DNA from: Aliiroseovarius sp. S1339
GTDB taxonomy: Bacteria > Pseudomonadota > Alphaproteobacteria > Rhodobacterales > Rhodobacteraceae
Assembly (NCBI RefSeq): GCF_023195695.1
Contig: NZ_JALPQG010000003.1
Location: forward strand, 310,001 to 374,000
DNA length: 64,000 bases
Direction of reading: 5' to 3'
Below the pieces are notes generated by a model. The model was not told where the DNA came from and did no database searches. It saw nothing but the letters and a program-made list of their open reading frames with translations. Position numbers and translations under genes: made by a program. Positions 27,613 through 39,184 of the stretch are shown one piece after another. Position 1 is the stretch's first letter. Each line of letters begins with the position of its first letter.

Positions 27613-29364
27613 GTGGTGCATCAAGATGGCTTCTCTGGGTTCAAAACCCGTTTTGCGAATCGCTTTCAGGCGAAGCGCGCGGCGCGTGCGCGTCCTGCGA
27701 CCGGCTTTGTTTCCCAACCAGAACCCCGCACCATCGGCGCTTATGCGCGCGGCAAGCAGTTGATCGCGGGCAACTATCTGTTCGCCGGTCATCTTGTGAA
27801 TGCGCCGAACTCTGGTCTGTGGGACGTGACGCCGCCCAGTCAGGGTTTTTCTGAAGAAACGCAGGGTTTTGTCTGGCTGGATGATCTGGCCAGCGTCGGC
27901 GACAGCGAGGCGCGCAAACGGGCGCAAGCTTGGGTCTTGGGCTGGATCGATCAGTATGGCCGCGGCGTTGGCGATGGCTGGACACCCGACCTGACGGGTC
28001 GGCGGTTGATCCGCTGGATCAACCACGCCATTTTCCTGATCGCCGGAATGGATTCCGACCAAAGCCGCGCGTTTTTCCGCTCGCTCGGTCAGCAAACTAT
28101 TTTTTTGTCGCGCCGGTGGCATGCGGCCACGCCGGGCTTGCCTCGGTTTGAGGCGCTGACCGGGTTGATCTATGCCGGGCTGGGGCTTGAGGGGATGGAA
28201 CGTCACGTTGCCCCCGCCGTGAAAGCGCTTGCGCGGGAATGTGCCGAACAGATTGACGGTGAAGGTGGAATTCCCACCCGCAACCCGGAAGAATTACTGG
28301 ATGTGTTCACGCTTCTGAACTGGGCCGCGCTGGCCTTGTCGGAAAGTGGTCGCCAAGCGGCGGCGGCCCATGTGGGCGCGATTGAACGGATCGCGCCGAC
28401 CTTGCGCGCACTTAGACATGCCGATGGCGGGCTGGCGCGGTTTCATGGCGGCGGGCGTGGGCTGCAGGGGCGTCTGGATCACGCGCTGGCCACGTCGGGC
28501 GTGCGTGCTGGGCCTGCGACCGGACTTTCGATGGGCTACACCCGGCTTAGCGCGGGGCGAACAAGTTTAATCGTCGACACAGCCCCCCCTCCGACGGGGA
28601 TGGCATCTGCCAACGCCCATGCGTCGACCCTTGCGTTCGAGCTGACCTCGGGCAGGCGGCCTTTGGTGGTGAATTGCGGGTGTGGCGCGCATTTCGGAGC
28701 CGAGTGGCACAAGGCGGGTCGGGCGACGCCGTCACATTCCGTGTTGGGTTTGGCGGGTCTGTCATCCTCGCGGCTAGGGGCGGCGCGCAATTACGGTGGC
28801 GGGGCCAAGGTTTTTCTGACCTCGACCCCGGCAAAGGTTCATTTGCAACGCTTGGAGGAACCCAGCGGCACCGGTGTCGTGGCAGCGCATGATGGCTATG
28901 TAAAAAGCCACGGTCTGACCCATATGCGGCGCATCGAAATGGCCGACAACGGGCGCGGTGTGTCGGGCGAGGATACGCTTGCCGCTGTTTCTGATGCAGA
29001 TCAGGTCCAGTTTGATCGCGCGATGGACCAAGTGTCGCTGCAGGGTATCCCCTACAGTGTTCGTTTTCACTTGCATCCAGATGTGGATGCAACGCTTGAT
29101 TTGGGTGGAACGGCGGTGTCGATGGCGCTTCGGTCCGGCGAGATTTGGGTGTTTCGGTTCGAAGGCCGCGGCGAATTGGCGTTGGAAAGCAGCGTTTATT
29201 TAGAAAAGACGCGTTTGAAGCCCCGGAAAACAAAACAAGTGGTTCTATCTGGCGTCGCAATGGATTATGCGACACGCATCCGCTGGACGCTGGCTAAGGC
29301 GCAGGAAACCCCCTCGGTTTTGCGTGACCTTGAAAGCGGCGACGCGGCGGAGCTGCCAAGTTAA
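27613..29364 (+). CDS. Heparinase II/III-like family protein
   Basis: A protein of about 583 residues. It begins with an all-helical region (about residues 60-270, an alpha/alpha-toroid-like part containing [19 protein letters not shown]) and ends with a beta-rich heparinase II/III domain containing [17 protein letters not shown] and a later NYGGGAKV. No ATG start exists; a GTG at 27613 with GAGG 7 bases upstream was chosen, while a TTG at 27595 would add 6 residues. No sulfated-polysaccharide pathway is nearby, and a cell-envelope polysaccharide is a possible substrate. The rsmB-heparinase-purH order is conserved in the order as far as I recall. Confidence 0.8.
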   Translation: MVHQDGFSGFKTRFANRFQAKRAARARPATGFVSQPEPRTIGAYARGKQLIAGNYLFAGHLVNAPNSGLWDVTPPSQGFSEETQGFVWLDDLASVGDSEARKRAQAWVLGWIDQYGRGVGDGWTPDLTGRRLIRWINHAIFLIAGMDSDQSRAFFRSLGQQTIFLSRRWHAATPGLPRFEALTGLIYAGLGLEGMERHVAPAVKALARECAEQIDGEGGIPTRNPEELLDVFTLLNWAALALSESGRQAAAAHVGAIERIAPTLRALRHADGGLARFHGGGRGLQGRLDHALATSGVRAGPATGLSMGYTRLSAGRTSLIVDTAPPPTGMASANAHASTLAFELTSGRRPLVVNCGCGAHFGAEWHKAGRATPSHSVLGLAGLSSSRLGAARNYGGGAKVFLTSTPAKVHLQRLEEPSGTGVVAAHDGYVKSHGLTHMRRIEMADNGRGVSGEDTLAAVSDADQVQFDRAMDQVSLQGIPYSVRFHLHPDVDATLDLGGTAVSMALRSGEIWVFRFEGRGELALESSVYLEKTRLKPRKTKQVVLSGVAMDYATRIRWTLAKAQETPSVLRDLESGDAAELPS

Positions 29365-29386
29365 ACGCCAAGGGGGCCAAAGAGCC

Positions 29387-30976
29387 ATGACCGACCTTCA
29401 TCCCGTGCGCCGCGCGCTGATTTCCGTATCCGACAAGACCGGCCTGATTGATCTGGGCAAATCATTGGAAGAGCGCGGGATTGAAATCCTGTCGACTGGT
29501 GGTTCTGCCAAGGTATTGCGCGACGCCGGTGTGTCCGTGAAAGATGTGGCCGACATCACAGACTTCCCCGAAATGATGGACGGTCGCGTGAAAACCCTGC
29601 ACCCGATGGTGCATGGTGGCCTTTTGGCCCTGCGTGACAATGATGACCACGTCGCGTCGATGGAAGAACACGGTATCTGGGCCATCGACCTGCTTGTCGC
29701 GAACCTTTATCCGTTTGAGACAACCGTTGCCTCGGGTGCCGATTATGACACCTGTATCGAGAACATCGACATTGGCGGCCCCGCAATGATTCGCGCTGCC
29801 GCCAAGAACCACGCGTTTGTGAGCGTCGTGGTGGATGTTGAAGATTACCCCAAGCTGTTGGGTGATCTGGACCAGCACGTTGGGTCCACCTGTCCGAAAT
29901 TCCGCAAGAAACTGGCGCAGAAAGCCTATGCGCGCACGGCAGCATATGACGCGGCTGTTTCGAACTGGATGGCAGAGGCACTTGAACTGAAAGCGCCTCA
30001 TCGGCGCGCCTTTGCGGGCACGTTGAAGCAAACCCTGCGCTATGGTGAAAACAGCCACCAGAAGGCAGCGTTTTATGCCGACGGTTCGAACCGCCCCGGT
30101 GTTGCCACCGCGACCCAGCTTCAGGGCAAAGAACTGTCATACAACAACATCAACGACACCGACGCCGCGTTCGAATTGGTGGCGGAGTTTGACCCGGCAG
30201 ACAGCCCCGCCGTGGCGATTATCAAACACGCGAACCCCTGTGGTGTGGCCCAAGGCGCGACACTGGCCGAGGCCTATCAGAAGGCGTTCGACTGCGACCG
30301 CACCTCGGCTTTCGGAGGAATCGTCGCGCTGAACCAGCCGCTGGACGCGGACACCGCCAAGAAAATCACCGAGATTTTCACCGAGGTCGTGATTGCCCCC
30401 GGCGCGTCTGATGAAGCACGCGAAATCTTTGCGGGTAAGAAAAACCTGCGCCTTCTACTGACGGATGGCTTGCCCGACACGCGTGCGCCGCTGACGGCAT
30501 ATAAGCAGGTTTCCGGCGGTCTGCTGGTGCAGGACAAGGACGTGGGCTATGTCGGCATGGATGACCTGACGGTTGTGACCGAAAAAGCGCCGACCGAAGA
30601 GCAGATGCGCGATTTGCTGTTCGCATGGAAGGTCGGAAAACACGTCAAATCCAACGCGATCGTATATGTGAAAGACAAGGCGACCGTGGGTGTTGGCGCA
30701 GGCCAGATGAGCCGACTGGACAGCGCCAATGTTGCCGCAGCCAAAGCGCAGCGGATGGCGAACGAACTAGGGCTGTATGAGAGCCTTGCCAAAGGTTCGG
30801 CAGTCGCATCGGACGCCTTCTTCCCGTTTCCCGACGGCCTTTTGGAAGCCGCCGCCGCCGGGGCGACCTGCGTTATTCAGCCCGGCGGCTCGATGCGCGA
30901 CAATGAAGTGATCGACGCGGCCAATGACGCAGGCCTTGCGATGGTGTTCACCGGCATGCGCCACTTCCGGCACTGA
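29387..30976 (+). CDS. purH: Bifunctional AICAR formyltransferase / IMP cyclohydrolase
   Basis: A 529-residue enzyme catalysing the last two steps of de novo IMP synthesis. The N-terminal cyclohydrolase domain starts [13 protein letters not shown] and contains GGRVKTLHP-type residues ([14 protein letters not shown]). The C-terminal transformylase domain contains the KHANPCGVA catalytic Lys-His segment and AFGGIVALN. The start at 29387 gives standard length with AGGGGG upstream. lspA follows 7 bases after the stop. Confidence 0.97.
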   Translation: MTDLHPVRRALISVSDKTGLIDLGKSLEERGIEILSTGGSAKVLRDAGVSVKDVADITDFPEMMDGRVKTLHPMVHGGLLALRDNDDHVASMEEHGIWAIDLLVANLYPFETTVASGADYDTCIENIDIGGPAMIRAAAKNHAFVSVVVDVEDYPKLLGDLDQHVGSTCPKFRKKLAQKAYARTAAYDAAVSNWMAEALELKAPHRRAFAGTLKQTLRYGENSHQKAAFYADGSNRPGVATATQLQGKELSYNNINDTDAAFELVAEFDPADSPAVAIIKHANPCGVAQGATLAEAYQKAFDCDRTSAFGGIVALNQPLDADTAKKITEIFTEVVIAPGASDEAREIFAGKKNLRLLLTDGLPDTRAPLTAYKQVSGGLLVQDKDVGYVGMDDLTVVTEKAPTEEQMRDLLFAWKVGKHVKSNAIVYVKDKATVGVGAGQMSRLDSANVAAAKAQRMANELGLYESLAKGSAVASDAFFPFPDGLLEAAAAGATCVIQPGGSMRDNEVIDAANDAGLAMVFTGMRHFRH

Positions 30977-30983
30977 TCAGACG

Positions 30984-31454
30984 ATGCGTTTGATTCTGAT
31001 AGCTGCCGTTTTGGCCTTCGCCCTTGATCAGGGCAGCAAGTATCATGCGCTCTACGTGCTTGATCTGGACCGCGTTGGCGTGGTCCAGATCTGGCCGCCT
31101 TATCTGGTTTACCAAATGGCGTGGAACACGGGCGTTAATTTCGGCCTGTTCGGGTCTGACGGCGCGGCCATGCGTTGGGTGCTGGTGGCGCTTAGCTTCG
31201 TGATCTCGGCTTGGGTCGTCATCTGGGTTCGCCGCGAAAAGCTTGGCAGACTGGCACATATATCCGCTGGGCTATTGGTTGGTGGCGCGCTGGGCAACGT
31301 CGTTGATCGTATCTATTACGGGGCGGTGGTCGATTTTCTGAACATGTCCTGTTGCGGCATACAGAACCCGTTTTCCTTCAACGTTGCCGACATTTTTGTA
31401 TTTGCGGGGGCTATTGGTCTGGTTCTCTTCTCATCAACGCACAAGACCCCGTGA
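30984..31454 (+). CDS. lspA: Lipoprotein signal peptidase (signal peptidase II)
   Basis: A 156-residue inner-membrane aspartyl protease that cleaves prolipoprotein signal peptides after lipidation. It has four membrane helices, an early ALDQGSKYHAL segment, and the two catalytic regions GGALGNVVDRIYYGAVVDF and FNVADIFVFAGA. It is close behind purH and just ahead of a lipoprotein gene, its likely client. Confidence 0.94.
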   Translation: MRLILIAAVLAFALDQGSKYHALYVLDLDRVGVVQIWPPYLVYQMAWNTGVNFGLFGSDGAAMRWVLVALSFVISAWVVIWVRREKLGRLAHISAGLLVGGALGNVVDRIYYGAVVDFLNMSCCGIQNPFSFNVADIFVFAGAIGLVLFSSTHKTP

Positions 31455-31507
31455 CGCGCGTTTCCAGATGGGCTAAGAAGCGGTAGGAAACGAGGGTTTT
31501 TCGTCAC

Positions 31508-32035
31508 ATGCGATTTTTTTCCGTAAAGCTTTTGACCGTTCTTGGTGCCGGTTTTCTTCTGACTGCTTGTTCCGGCGGTGATCCCAAGTTGATGAACTTG
31601 CGGTCCAGCCAGGCGGGTCCGGATGAATTTGCGATTCTGCCGACAAAGCCGCTGCAAGAACCCGAAAACTATGCTGCACTGCCGCCTCCGACACCGGGCG
31701 GAACCAACGTTAGCGACCCGACACCCAACGCGGATGCGGTCGCAGCACTTGGTGGACAGCTGCGCAATACCGGCCTGCGCGGTGGTGAAGGCGCGCTTGT
31801 GACAGCCGCCAGCCGTTATGGCGTTGGGTCCGGCATTCGCAATCAACTTGCGGCGGAAGACCTGAAATGGCGTCAGGAAAATCGCGGTAAAGTGCTTGAG
31901 CGGTTGTTCGGCGTGAATGTCTATTACAGCGCTTACGAGGCGCACGAACTGGACCAGCATCGCGAACTGGAACGGATGCGCCGCAGCGGCGTTTGGACGC
32001 CTGCGGCCCCGCCCGATCCGGCGGCTGCGCAATAA
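31508..32035 (+). CDS. DUF3035 domain-containing lipoprotein
   Basis: A 175-residue lipoprotein with a signal peptide and lipobox (LTAC, Cys near residue 21), followed by the family segment GPDEFAILPTKPLQEPENYAALPPP-type proline-rich sequence (positions about 37-60). DUF3035 lipoproteins are common in Rhodobacterales beside lspA and M16 peptidases. The function is unknown. A perfect intrinsic terminator follows at 32040-32062. Confidence 0.88.
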   Translation: MRFFSVKLLTVLGAGFLLTACSGGDPKLMNLRSSQAGPDEFAILPTKPLQEPENYAALPPPTPGGTNVSDPTPNADAVAALGGQLRNTGLRGGEGALVTAASRYGVGSGIRNQLAAEDLKWRQENRGKVLERLFGVNVYYSAYEAHELDQHRELERMRRSGVWTPAAPPDPAAAQ

Positions 32036-32039
32036 CACG

Positions 32040-32062
32040 GGGGGCCAAACGGCCCCCTTTTT
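32040..32062 (+). terminator. Rho-independent terminator after the DUF3035 lipoprotein gene
   Basis: A 7-bp GC stem (32040-32046 with 32051-32057), AAAC loop and TTTTT at 32058-32062. It ends the purH-lspA-lipoprotein unit. Confidence 0.92.
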
Positions 32063-32168
32063 CGTCTTGTGATGGCCGTTGGGATCGACAGTGATCACAT
32101 CTGTGTTTTCATGCCTTGAAGCTCGCGCCATCGCGCGTAACTTGATCACCAACAGACAGGAGTTACGA

Positions 32169-33506
32169 ATGCGGTTCTTACTTGCTGCTTTTCTTGCCAT
32201 TGGGTTGGGCACGCCCGCCGCCGCCAAGGAAGGCGTCACAGATTTCACCTTGGACAATGGGCTTGAGGTCGTGGTGATCGAAGATCACCGTGCGCCAGTT
32301 GTGGTCCATATGTTGTGGTACCGGGCAGGTGCGGCAGATGAAAAACCCGGCGTTTCGGGCATCGCGCATTTTTTGGAGCATTTGTTGTTCAAGGCGACCG
32401 AAACCATGGAGTCAGGCGAGCTTAGCCGTGTGGTTGCCGAAAATGGCGGGTCTGACAATGCATTCACGTCGCAGGATTACACCGCGTATTTTCAGCGTGT
32501 CGCGGCTGATCGACTGGGTCTGATGATGCAGATGGAAGCGGACCGGATGCGCAATCTGCGGCTGACCGAAGATGATATTGCGACCGAACGAAACGTCATT
32601 CTGGAAGAACGCGCACAGCGCACCGACAGCGATCCGTCAGCGTTGTTTCATGAGCAGATGAATGCGGCAGCTTACCTGAATCACCCTTACGGCACCCCGA
32701 TCATCGGCTGGCGCCATGAAGCCGCGCAGCTTTCGCGCGAAGATGCGTTGGCCTATTATGAACGCTATTACGCGCCCAATAATGGTATCCTGATCGTTGC
32801 GGGCGACGTCACGCCCGATGACGTCAAAGTGCTGGCGCAGGAACATTACGGCCCCTTGATGCCGACGCCTGATCTGACAGAACGCAAACGGTTGGTCGAG
32901 CCGCCCCAACTGGCCGCGCGTCGCATTCGATTTGAAGACGCAAGGGTGTCGCAACCTTATGTTTTCCGCCAATATCACGCGCCGGAACGCGATGCAGGCG
33001 CGCAGGAACAGGCCGCAGAGCTTGTTTATCTGGCTGAAATTCTTGGCGGCAATGGGGCCACCTCGGTTTTGGGGCGTGCGCTACAGTTTGAAGATCCAAT
33101 CGCTGTCTATGCCGGGGCTGGCTATGGCTCGGTGATGCTGGATGACAGTGAATTTTCACTCGTGGTCTATCCGACTGCCGATACCAGCCTTGCCGAAGCC
33201 GAGGCTGCGCTGGATCGCGAGATTGCCGAATTCCTTGAAACCGGAATTGATCCTGAACAGTTCGAACGTATCAAATTCCAGATCCGTGCTGATCAGGTAT
33301 ATGCGCTAGATAATGCGATGTCGCGCGCACAGCGCTATGGGCGTGCGCTGACCTCGGGCCTGACGATCGAAGATGTGCAGGCGTGGCCTGATGTCTTGCA
33401 AGCTGTCACCGCTGACCAAGTGATGGACGCCGCGCGCAAGGTGTTTGACGACCGCAAATCCGTAACCGGCTGGCTTGTCCCCGCAGGTGGAGAGGAAATG
33501 AAATGA
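32169..33506 (+). CDS. M16 family zinc peptidase (catalytic subunit)
   Basis: A 445-residue secreted insulinase/mitochondrial-processing-peptidase-like protease. A signal peptide (MRFLLAAFLAIGLGTPAAA) is followed by the inverted zinc motif HFLEH in GIAHFLEHLLFKAT and the downstream zinc Glu region (ERNVILEERAQR). The ATG at 32169 has AGGAG upstream; the earlier in-frame ATG at 32079 precedes it and lacks a signal peptide. It overlaps the next M16 gene by 4 bases, so the two are probably halves of one periplasmic clamshell protease. Confidence 0.93.
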   Translation: MRFLLAAFLAIGLGTPAAAKEGVTDFTLDNGLEVVVIEDHRAPVVVHMLWYRAGAADEKPGVSGIAHFLEHLLFKATETMESGELSRVVAENGGSDNAFTSQDYTAYFQRVAADRLGLMMQMEADRMRNLRLTEDDIATERNVILEERAQRTDSDPSALFHEQMNAAAYLNHPYGTPIIGWRHEAAQLSREDALAYYERYYAPNNGILIVAGDVTPDDVKVLAQEHYGPLMPTPDLTERKRLVEPPQLAARRIRFEDARVSQPYVFRQYHAPERDAGAQEQAAELVYLAEILGGNGATSVLGRALQFEDPIAVYAGAGYGSVMLDDSEFSLVVYPTADTSLAEAEAALDREIAEFLETGIDPEQFERIKFQIRADQVYALDNAMSRAQRYGRALTSGLTIEDVQAWPDVLQAVTADQVMDAARKVFDDRKSVTGWLVPAGGEEMK

Positions 33507-34813
33507 TGCGCCTGATTTATGCCCTTGCCACGCTGGTGATCGTGACCCTGCCAGCCCGCGCGGAGATTGCCATTCAAGAGGTAACGACCCCCGCAGGTAT
33601 CAATGTTTGGTTGGTGGAAGAACACAGCTTGCCTTTTACCGCGCTGGAAATCCGGTTTCGTGGTGGCACCTCGCTGGATCGTCCCGGCAAACGCGGCGCG
33701 GTGAATCTGATGGTCGGTCTGCTGGAAGAGGGGTCGGGCGATTTGGACGCCCGCGCCTTTGCCGAAGCGCGCGAAAGTTTGGCCGCCTCGTTCAGTTTTG
33801 GGGCCTATGATGATGCGGTCACCGTTTCGGCGCAGTTTCTGACTGAAAACCGCGACGCCGCCACCACTCTTTTGCATGCAGCACTTACCGAGCCCCGGTT
33901 TGACGACGCCGCGATTGATCGGGTGCGTGGGCAAGTAATGTCTCATCTCACAGCTCGCGTTACAGACCCCAACGCAATTGCGGGTGAGACATGGGACAGC
34001 ATGGCCTATGGCGACCATCCGTATGGCACCTATCGATCCGGTACGCCCGAAAGTGTGGCATCCCTTACACGAGACGACCTTGAGGCTGCTATGTCAGATG
34101 CGATTGCCTTGGATCGGATATATGTTGCCGCCGTCGGCGATATTTCGGCGGATGAGCTTAGCCAACTGCTTGACACCTTGTTCGACGGGTTGCCCGCAAA
34201 GGGTGCGCCGCTTCCGGACCTTGTCGACTTCACCTTGAAAGGTGGCACAACAGTTGTGCCCTTTGATACGCCGCAATCTGTCGCCATGTTTGGCCAAGAT
34301 GGCATCGCGCGTGATGACCCAGATTTTTTCGCGGCCTTCGTGCTGAACGAGGTTCTGGGCGGGCGCAGTTCGAACTCGCGCCTGATGAAAGAGGTGCGCG
34401 AAAAGCGCGGGCTGACTTATGGGGTGGGGACCTACTTGGCTGATGCCGACCTGTCCGAAACCATCATGGGGCATTTTTCCAGCCAGAACGGCTCGATGGG
34501 TGAAGCAATAGGGGTCGTGCGCGCGGAATGGGCAAAGATCGCCGAAAACGGTATCACGCAGGACGAACTGACAGCTGCGCAAACCTATCTGACGGGGTCT
34601 TATCCGCTACGGTTCGATGGCAACGCCAATATTGCCAATATCATGGTGTCCATGCAGATGGAGGGTTTGCCTGTCGATTACATCGCAACCCGAAATGATC
34701 AGGTAATGGCGGTGACGCTGGACGAGGCCAAGCGTGTGGCAGCGCGCATCTTTGACCCGGAAGCACTGCATTTCGTGGTTGTTGGTCAGCCCGAAGGCGT
34801 TGTGTCGAATTAG
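33503..34813 (+). CDS. M16 family peptidase-like protein (non-catalytic partner)
   Basis: A 436-residue exported protein with signal peptide [20 protein letters not shown]. The position of the HxxEH motif reads [13 protein letters not shown], so the zinc ligands are absent, while the substrate-binding R/Y region ([23 protein letters not shown]) is intact. This division of labour is typical of paired M16 peptidases, in which one subunit binds zinc and the other supplies substrate contacts. Translational overlap with the preceding gene supports a heterodimer. Confidence 0.9.
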   Translation: MMRLIYALATLVIVTLPARAEIAIQEVTTPAGINVWLVEEHSLPFTALEIRFRGGTSLDRPGKRGAVNLMVGLLEEGSGDLDARAFAEARESLAASFSFGAYDDAVTVSAQFLTENRDAATTLLHAALTEPRFDDAAIDRVRGQVMSHLTARVTDPNAIAGETWDSMAYGDHPYGTYRSGTPESVASLTRDDLEAAMSDAIALDRIYVAAVGDISADELSQLLDTLFDGLPAKGAPLPDLVDFTLKGGTTVVPFDTPQSVAMFGQDGIARDDPDFFAAFVLNEVLGGRSSNSRLMKEVREKRGLTYGVGTYLADADLSETIMGHFSSQNGSMGEAIGVVRAEWAKIAENGITQDELTAAQTYLTGSYPLRFDGNANIANIMVSMQMEGLPVDYIATRNDQVMAVTLDEAKRVAARIFDPEALHFVVVGQPEGVVSN

Positions 34814-34884
34814 CCGATTATCGCGCGGCGCAAAGGCGATTTCACAATGGTAGAATCGGCGCAGTTCATGCTAGGTTTTGTGGT

Positions 34885-36750
34885 ATGTCCGTTGATACCC
34901 CCCAGATAAGCCCGGCGTGCGCCTCTGACAGCCGCCCGATGATCCGCCAGTTGGATGACGCCGCGATAAATCGGATCGCGGCGGGCGAGGTCGTGGAACG
35001 CCCCGCATCCGCCGTGAAAGAGCTGGTTGAAAATGCGTTGGATGCAGGGGCGACGCGGGTTGACGTAACATATGCGGATGGCGGCAAGACCCTGATCCGC
35101 GTCACCGACGATGGATGCGGAATTGCGCCCGATGATCTGCCTTTGGCCCTGTCGCGTCATGCGACGTCGAAGATCGACGGCTCGGACCTTCTGGACATTC
35201 ACACCTTCGGCTTCCGCGGTGAGGCATTGCCCTCGCTTGGGTCGGTTGGTCGATTGACCATCATTTCGCGGGCCGATGGGTTTGATGCTGCCACGATCCG
35301 GGTGGCAGGGGGCGAAACAAGTGCGGTCAAACCCGCCGCCCTGTCCGGCGGTACCGTGGTCGAACTGCGCGACCTGTTTTACGCAACACCCGCGCGGCTG
35401 AAATTCATGCGCACCGACCGGGCCGAGGCGCAGGCGATCACCGACGTGATCAAGCGCCTTGCGATGGCTGAACCGCATGTGGGTTTCACCCTGCGCGATG
35501 TGTCGGGTGGCGGTGAGGGCCGTGTGACCTTCCGCGCCGATCCTGAAACCGGCGATATGTTCGATGCGCTTGGCGGGCGGCTCGGGTCGATCCTTGGGCG
35601 CGATTTTTCGGATAATGCGATCCAGATTGATGCCGAACGCGACGGGTTGCGCCTGACGGGGTTTGCAGCCTTACCAACCTATTCGCGCGGCGCGGCAGTG
35701 GCGCAGTTCCTGTTCGTCAATGGTCGCCCCGTGAAGGATAAGCTGCTGACCGGCGCACTGCGGGCGGCGTATTTCGATTTCCTCAGCCGTGACCGGCATC
35801 CCGCTGCCGCGCTGTTCGTGTCCTGCGACCCGCATCTGGTCGATGTGAACGTGCACCCGGCAAAATCCGAGGTGCGGTTCCGCGAACCCGGCATCGCGCG
35901 TGGTTTGATCGTATCAGGCCTGCGCCATGCGTTGGCAAACGCGGGACATCGTGCGTCAACGACTGTCGCGGGGGCGACTTTGGGCGCGATGCGCCCTGAG
36001 CCGATCGGCCCGAGGGTCTATCAAATGGACCGCCCCGGCGCGGGCGCGATACGGCAGGCGTATACCTCGCAGGCCCCCGGCTCTGACATGCCGGGATTTG
36101 CCGAAATGTCCACGCCCTCGGCCCGCTTTGATCCGGTGGTTGAGGCGGATAGCGAAGCCCCGCAAGAGGCGCTGCCCCTTGGCGCCGCCCGCGCGCAGGT
36201 GCATGAGAACTACATCATCGCGCAGACCGAAACCGGCATGGTTATCGTTGATCAGCACGCGGCCCACGAACGGTTGGTCTATGAAAAGCTCAAACGCCAG
36301 ATGGCCGAAATCGGTGTCGCGCGTCAGGCGCTTCTGATCCCCGAAATTGTTGAGCTGTCCTCCGGTGATGTGGCGCGGGTGTTGGAAGTCGCGGATGACC
36401 TTGCCCAGATGGGGCTTGTCATCGAACCCTTCGGCGGCGATGCCATCGCCGTGCGCGAAACGCCGGCCATTCTGGGTGAAATAAACGCCACCGCGATGAT
36501 CAAGGACGTGCTGGACGAACTGGCCGACCTTGGCGACAGCAACAAGGTCCAAGCCAAAGTCGAGGCCGTGTTGTCCCGCGTCGCCTGCCATGGCTCGATC
36601 CGGTCGGGTCGCTGGATGCGACCCGAGGAGATGAACGCCCTGCTGCGCGAGATGGAGGCGACGCCCCATTCCGGCCAGTGCAATCACGGCCGCCCCACTT
36701 ATGTGGAACTGAAACTTGCAGATATCGAAAGGCTGTTTGGCCGCACATGA
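34885..36750 (+). CDS. mutL: DNA mismatch repair protein MutL
   Basis: A 621-residue GHKL ATPase. The N-terminal part has [36 protein letters not shown] and [10 protein letters not shown]. The C-terminal part has [12 protein letters not shown], which fits the DQHA(x)2E(x)4E metal-binding endonuclease motif, plus ACHGSIRSG and CNHGRPT, so this MutL probably nicks DNA itself, as expected in an organism lacking MutH. The start at 34885 is uncertain; ATG at 34939 would remove 18 residues ahead of the conserved region. It overlaps rmuC by 4 bases. Confidence 0.96.
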   Translation: MSVDTPQISPACASDSRPMIRQLDDAAINRIAAGEVVERPASAVKELVENALDAGATRVDVTYADGGKTLIRVTDDGCGIAPDDLPLALSRHATSKIDGSDLLDIHTFGFRGEALPSLGSVGRLTIISRADGFDAATIRVAGGETSAVKPAALSGGTVVELRDLFYATPARLKFMRTDRAEAQAITDVIKRLAMAEPHVGFTLRDVSGGGEGRVTFRADPETGDMFDALGGRLGSILGRDFSDNAIQIDAERDGLRLTGFAALPTYSRGAAVAQFLFVNGRPVKDKLLTGALRAAYFDFLSRDRHPAAALFVSCDPHLVDVNVHPAKSEVRFREPGIARGLIVSGLRHALANAGHRASTTVAGATLGAMRPEPIGPRVYQMDRPGAGAIRQAYTSQAPGSDMPGFAEMSTPSARFDPVVEADSEAPQEALPLGAARAQVHENYIIAQTETGMVIVDQHAAHERLVYEKLKRQMAEIGVARQALLIPEIVELSSGDVARVLEVADDLAQMGLVIEPFGGDAIAVRETPAILGEINATAMIKDVLDELADLGDSNKVQAKVEAVLSRVACHGSIRSGRWMRPEEMNALLREMEATPHSGQCNHGRPTYVELKLADIERLFGRT

Positions 36751-37976
36751 TCCAGATTGGTGACACCACTTATGACCTTTCCGACCCGCTGGTTCTGGCG
36801 ACCATCGGGGGAGCATTCTTAGCGCTGGTCATGTTCGTCCTGCTTATCGTCGTGGTGCGCCGGGCGGGGCAATCGGCACGCGTGGCCCAAGACCTTGCGC
36901 GCGATATGGGCGGTCTTGGTCAAGCCGTGCAGGTGTTGGGTGCGGGGCAGGATCAACTGTCGGGCGGGTTGCGCACTGTGTCGGATGCGCAGTCCACTGG
37001 GCAAGCGCAGGTGTTGCAGGCGATGGAAACGCGTCTGGCGCATGTGCAGCAGCAGATGAATGACCGGCTGCATGACAACGCGATGAAATCTGCCCGCGCC
37101 ATGTCGGAATTGCAAGAGCGGATGAAGGAAAGCCTGCAAGGCAACACGGTGAAAACCACCCAGAGCCTGACCCAATTGCAGGAGCGGCTGGCGGTGATCG
37201 ACAAAGCGCAGGACAACATCACGCGGCTGTCGGGCGATGTGCTCAGCCTTCAGGACATCCTGTCAAACAAGCAGACGCGCGGCGCATTTGGCGAGATACA
37301 GCTGCACGACATCGTGTCCAAGGCGCTGCCCAAAGACAGCTATGACCTGCAACAGACCCTGTCCAACGGAAAACGCGCCGATTGCCTGATCCACCTGCCC
37401 AACCCGCCGGGGCCGATTGTGATCGATTCAAAATTCCCGCTGGAGGCCTATGAAGCCCTGCGCGCCGCGGACACGCCTTACGAGGTGAACGAGGCGGCAA
37501 AGGCCATGCGCATCGCGGTCAAGGCGCATATCAAGGCGATCGCTGAGAAATATATCATCGAAGGCGAAACCGCAGACGGCGCCCTGATGTTCCTGCCGTC
37601 CGAGGCCGTCTATGCCGAACTGCACGCCAACTTCCCCGAACTGGTCCGTGAAGGGTTCGCAGCGCGTGTCTGGATCGTGTCCCCCACGACGTGCATGGCG
37701 ACGCTGAACACGATGCGGGCGATCCTGAAAGATGCCCGAATGCGTGAACAGGCGGGCGAGATCCGCAAGATGCTAAAGCACCTTCACCGCGATGTGGAGC
37801 TTGTTGTCGAGCGCGCGGGCAAGTTGGAGACTCACTTCGATCAGGCACGACGCGATGTTGAGGGGATTACCACAGCGGCAGAACGCGCCGGGAAACGCGC
37901 GGCGCGGCTGGATAACTTCGATTTTGAGGAGTTGTCAGACGAGGCCGAGAATGTGGTGCCGATTGGGAAGGGGTGA
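36747..37976 (+). CDS. rmuC: DNA recombination protein RmuC
   Basis: A 409-residue protein with an N-terminal membrane helix ([21 protein letters not shown]), a long coiled coil (about residues 45-165) and a C-terminal PD-(D/E)XK-like nuclease domain containing [12 protein letters not shown] and [12 protein letters not shown]. RmuC limits inversions at short inverted repeats. Its start overlaps the mutL stop (ATGA), an informative pairing of two genome-stability genes. Length is normal. Confidence 0.93.
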   Translation: MIQIGDTTYDLSDPLVLATIGGAFLALVMFVLLIVVVRRAGQSARVAQDLARDMGGLGQAVQVLGAGQDQLSGGLRTVSDAQSTGQAQVLQAMETRLAHVQQQMNDRLHDNAMKSARAMSELQERMKESLQGNTVKTTQSLTQLQERLAVIDKAQDNITRLSGDVLSLQDILSNKQTRGAFGEIQLHDIVSKALPKDSYDLQQTLSNGKRADCLIHLPNPPGPIVIDSKFPLEAYEALRAADTPYEVNEAAKAMRIAVKAHIKAIAEKYIIEGETADGALMFLPSEAVYAELHANFPELVREGFAARVWIVSPTTCMATLNTMRAILKDARMREQAGEIRKMLKHLHRDVELVVERAGKLETHFDQARRDVEGITTAAERAGKRAARLDNFDFEELSDEAENVVPIGKG

Positions 37977-38147
37977 GGTGTCGTGGACGTGCGAGATGGT
38001 AGCATTGAGCCCCCTTTGCAGATTTCTACGGTGCGTCTAAGCTCTGCTTCACGCATGTCCTGATCAGCACCCGGACAAAAGCCATCGAGGTTTTTCCTAG
38101 GATGATTTCTCGCTACGCTATTCGAAGAAATGAAAGGGTACTCGAAA

Positions 38148-39102
38148 ATGTCGGAACATGGATATGAGGCCGGGCGTCTTAATCTTCCATTTGTCGGAAT
38201 TTGTACGTTTGGCAAATATCCATACATCGAAGACTGGAATGCAATAGACGCTGATGTGGCCGTTCTGGGTGCCCCTTTTGATTTCGGGTGCCAATGGCGG
38301 TCAGGTGCCCGCATGGGTCCGCGCGCCATCCGCGAAGCCTCCACTCTCTTTTCCTTCGGACATGCCGGCGCATATGATCACGAGGATGACATAACTTATC
38401 TGGAACCATCGAAGGTCAAGATCGTCGATATCGGTGATGCTGATATCATTCATACCGATACGATGAAAAGCCACGCTAACATCGAATATGGCGTTCGCAA
38501 AATTCTTGCAGCGGGCGCAATTCCCGTCGTTATTGGGGGGCGATCATTCGGTCAACATCCCCTGCATCAATGCCTTTGACGATCAAGGGCCGATACATGT
38601 CGTGCAGATCGACGCGCATCTCGATTTTGTCGATGAACGCCACGGCGTAAGATTTGGCCATGGAAATCCGATGCGTCGCGCCGCTGAAAAGCCCTATGTA
38701 ACGGGTCTAAGCCAAATCGGCATTCGCAACGTCTCTTCGACCGCACGCGACGGTTATGTCGATGCCCGCGAAATGGGATCAGACATTCAATCTGTTCGCC
38801 AATTTCGAAAACTGGGTGTCGAGGGCATGCTGGATCGTATTCCAGAGGCTGCTCGTTATTACCTGACGATCGATATCGACGCCTTTGATCCTTCAATTGC
38901 ACCCGGAACCGGAACGCCCAGCCATGGCGGGTTTATCTATTACGAGGTGTTGGAGCTAATCGATGGGCTTGCAAGGCGTGGCAGCATTGTGGGCGTCGAT
39001 CTGGTCGAAGTTGCGCCTGACTACGACCCAACGGGGTGCACATCGACGCTTGCCGCACAAGTATTGATGAACACCATCGGGCGCATCCTGTATCACAGAT
39101 AG
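38148..39102 (+). pseudogene. Agmatinase/ureohydrolase family gene with a single-base frameshift
   Basis: Two overlapping frames together encode a complete ureohydrolase of about 317 residues. The first frame starts MSEHGYEAGRL at 38148 and runs to the Mn-binding loop, then misreads to a stop at 38579. The second carries GGDHS, DAHLDFVDE and DIDAFDPSIAPGTGTP, which with GGDHS make up the complete binuclear manganese site. The break is at a run of six G (38535-38540): five would restore IGGDHS. It may be an assembly error, a recent inactivation or be rescued by slippage. The family includes agmatinase and guanidinobutyrase; the substrate is not clear. Its GC content looks slightly lower than its neighbours. 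Confidence 0.85.
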
Positions 39103-39184
39103 GTTGCCGTCAGCTAAGCGAAGTTGGCAGTCGTGGCTTCAGCATTGGCGGTTCCTTTGTACGCGTTGCGGCCAATCGCCATTG

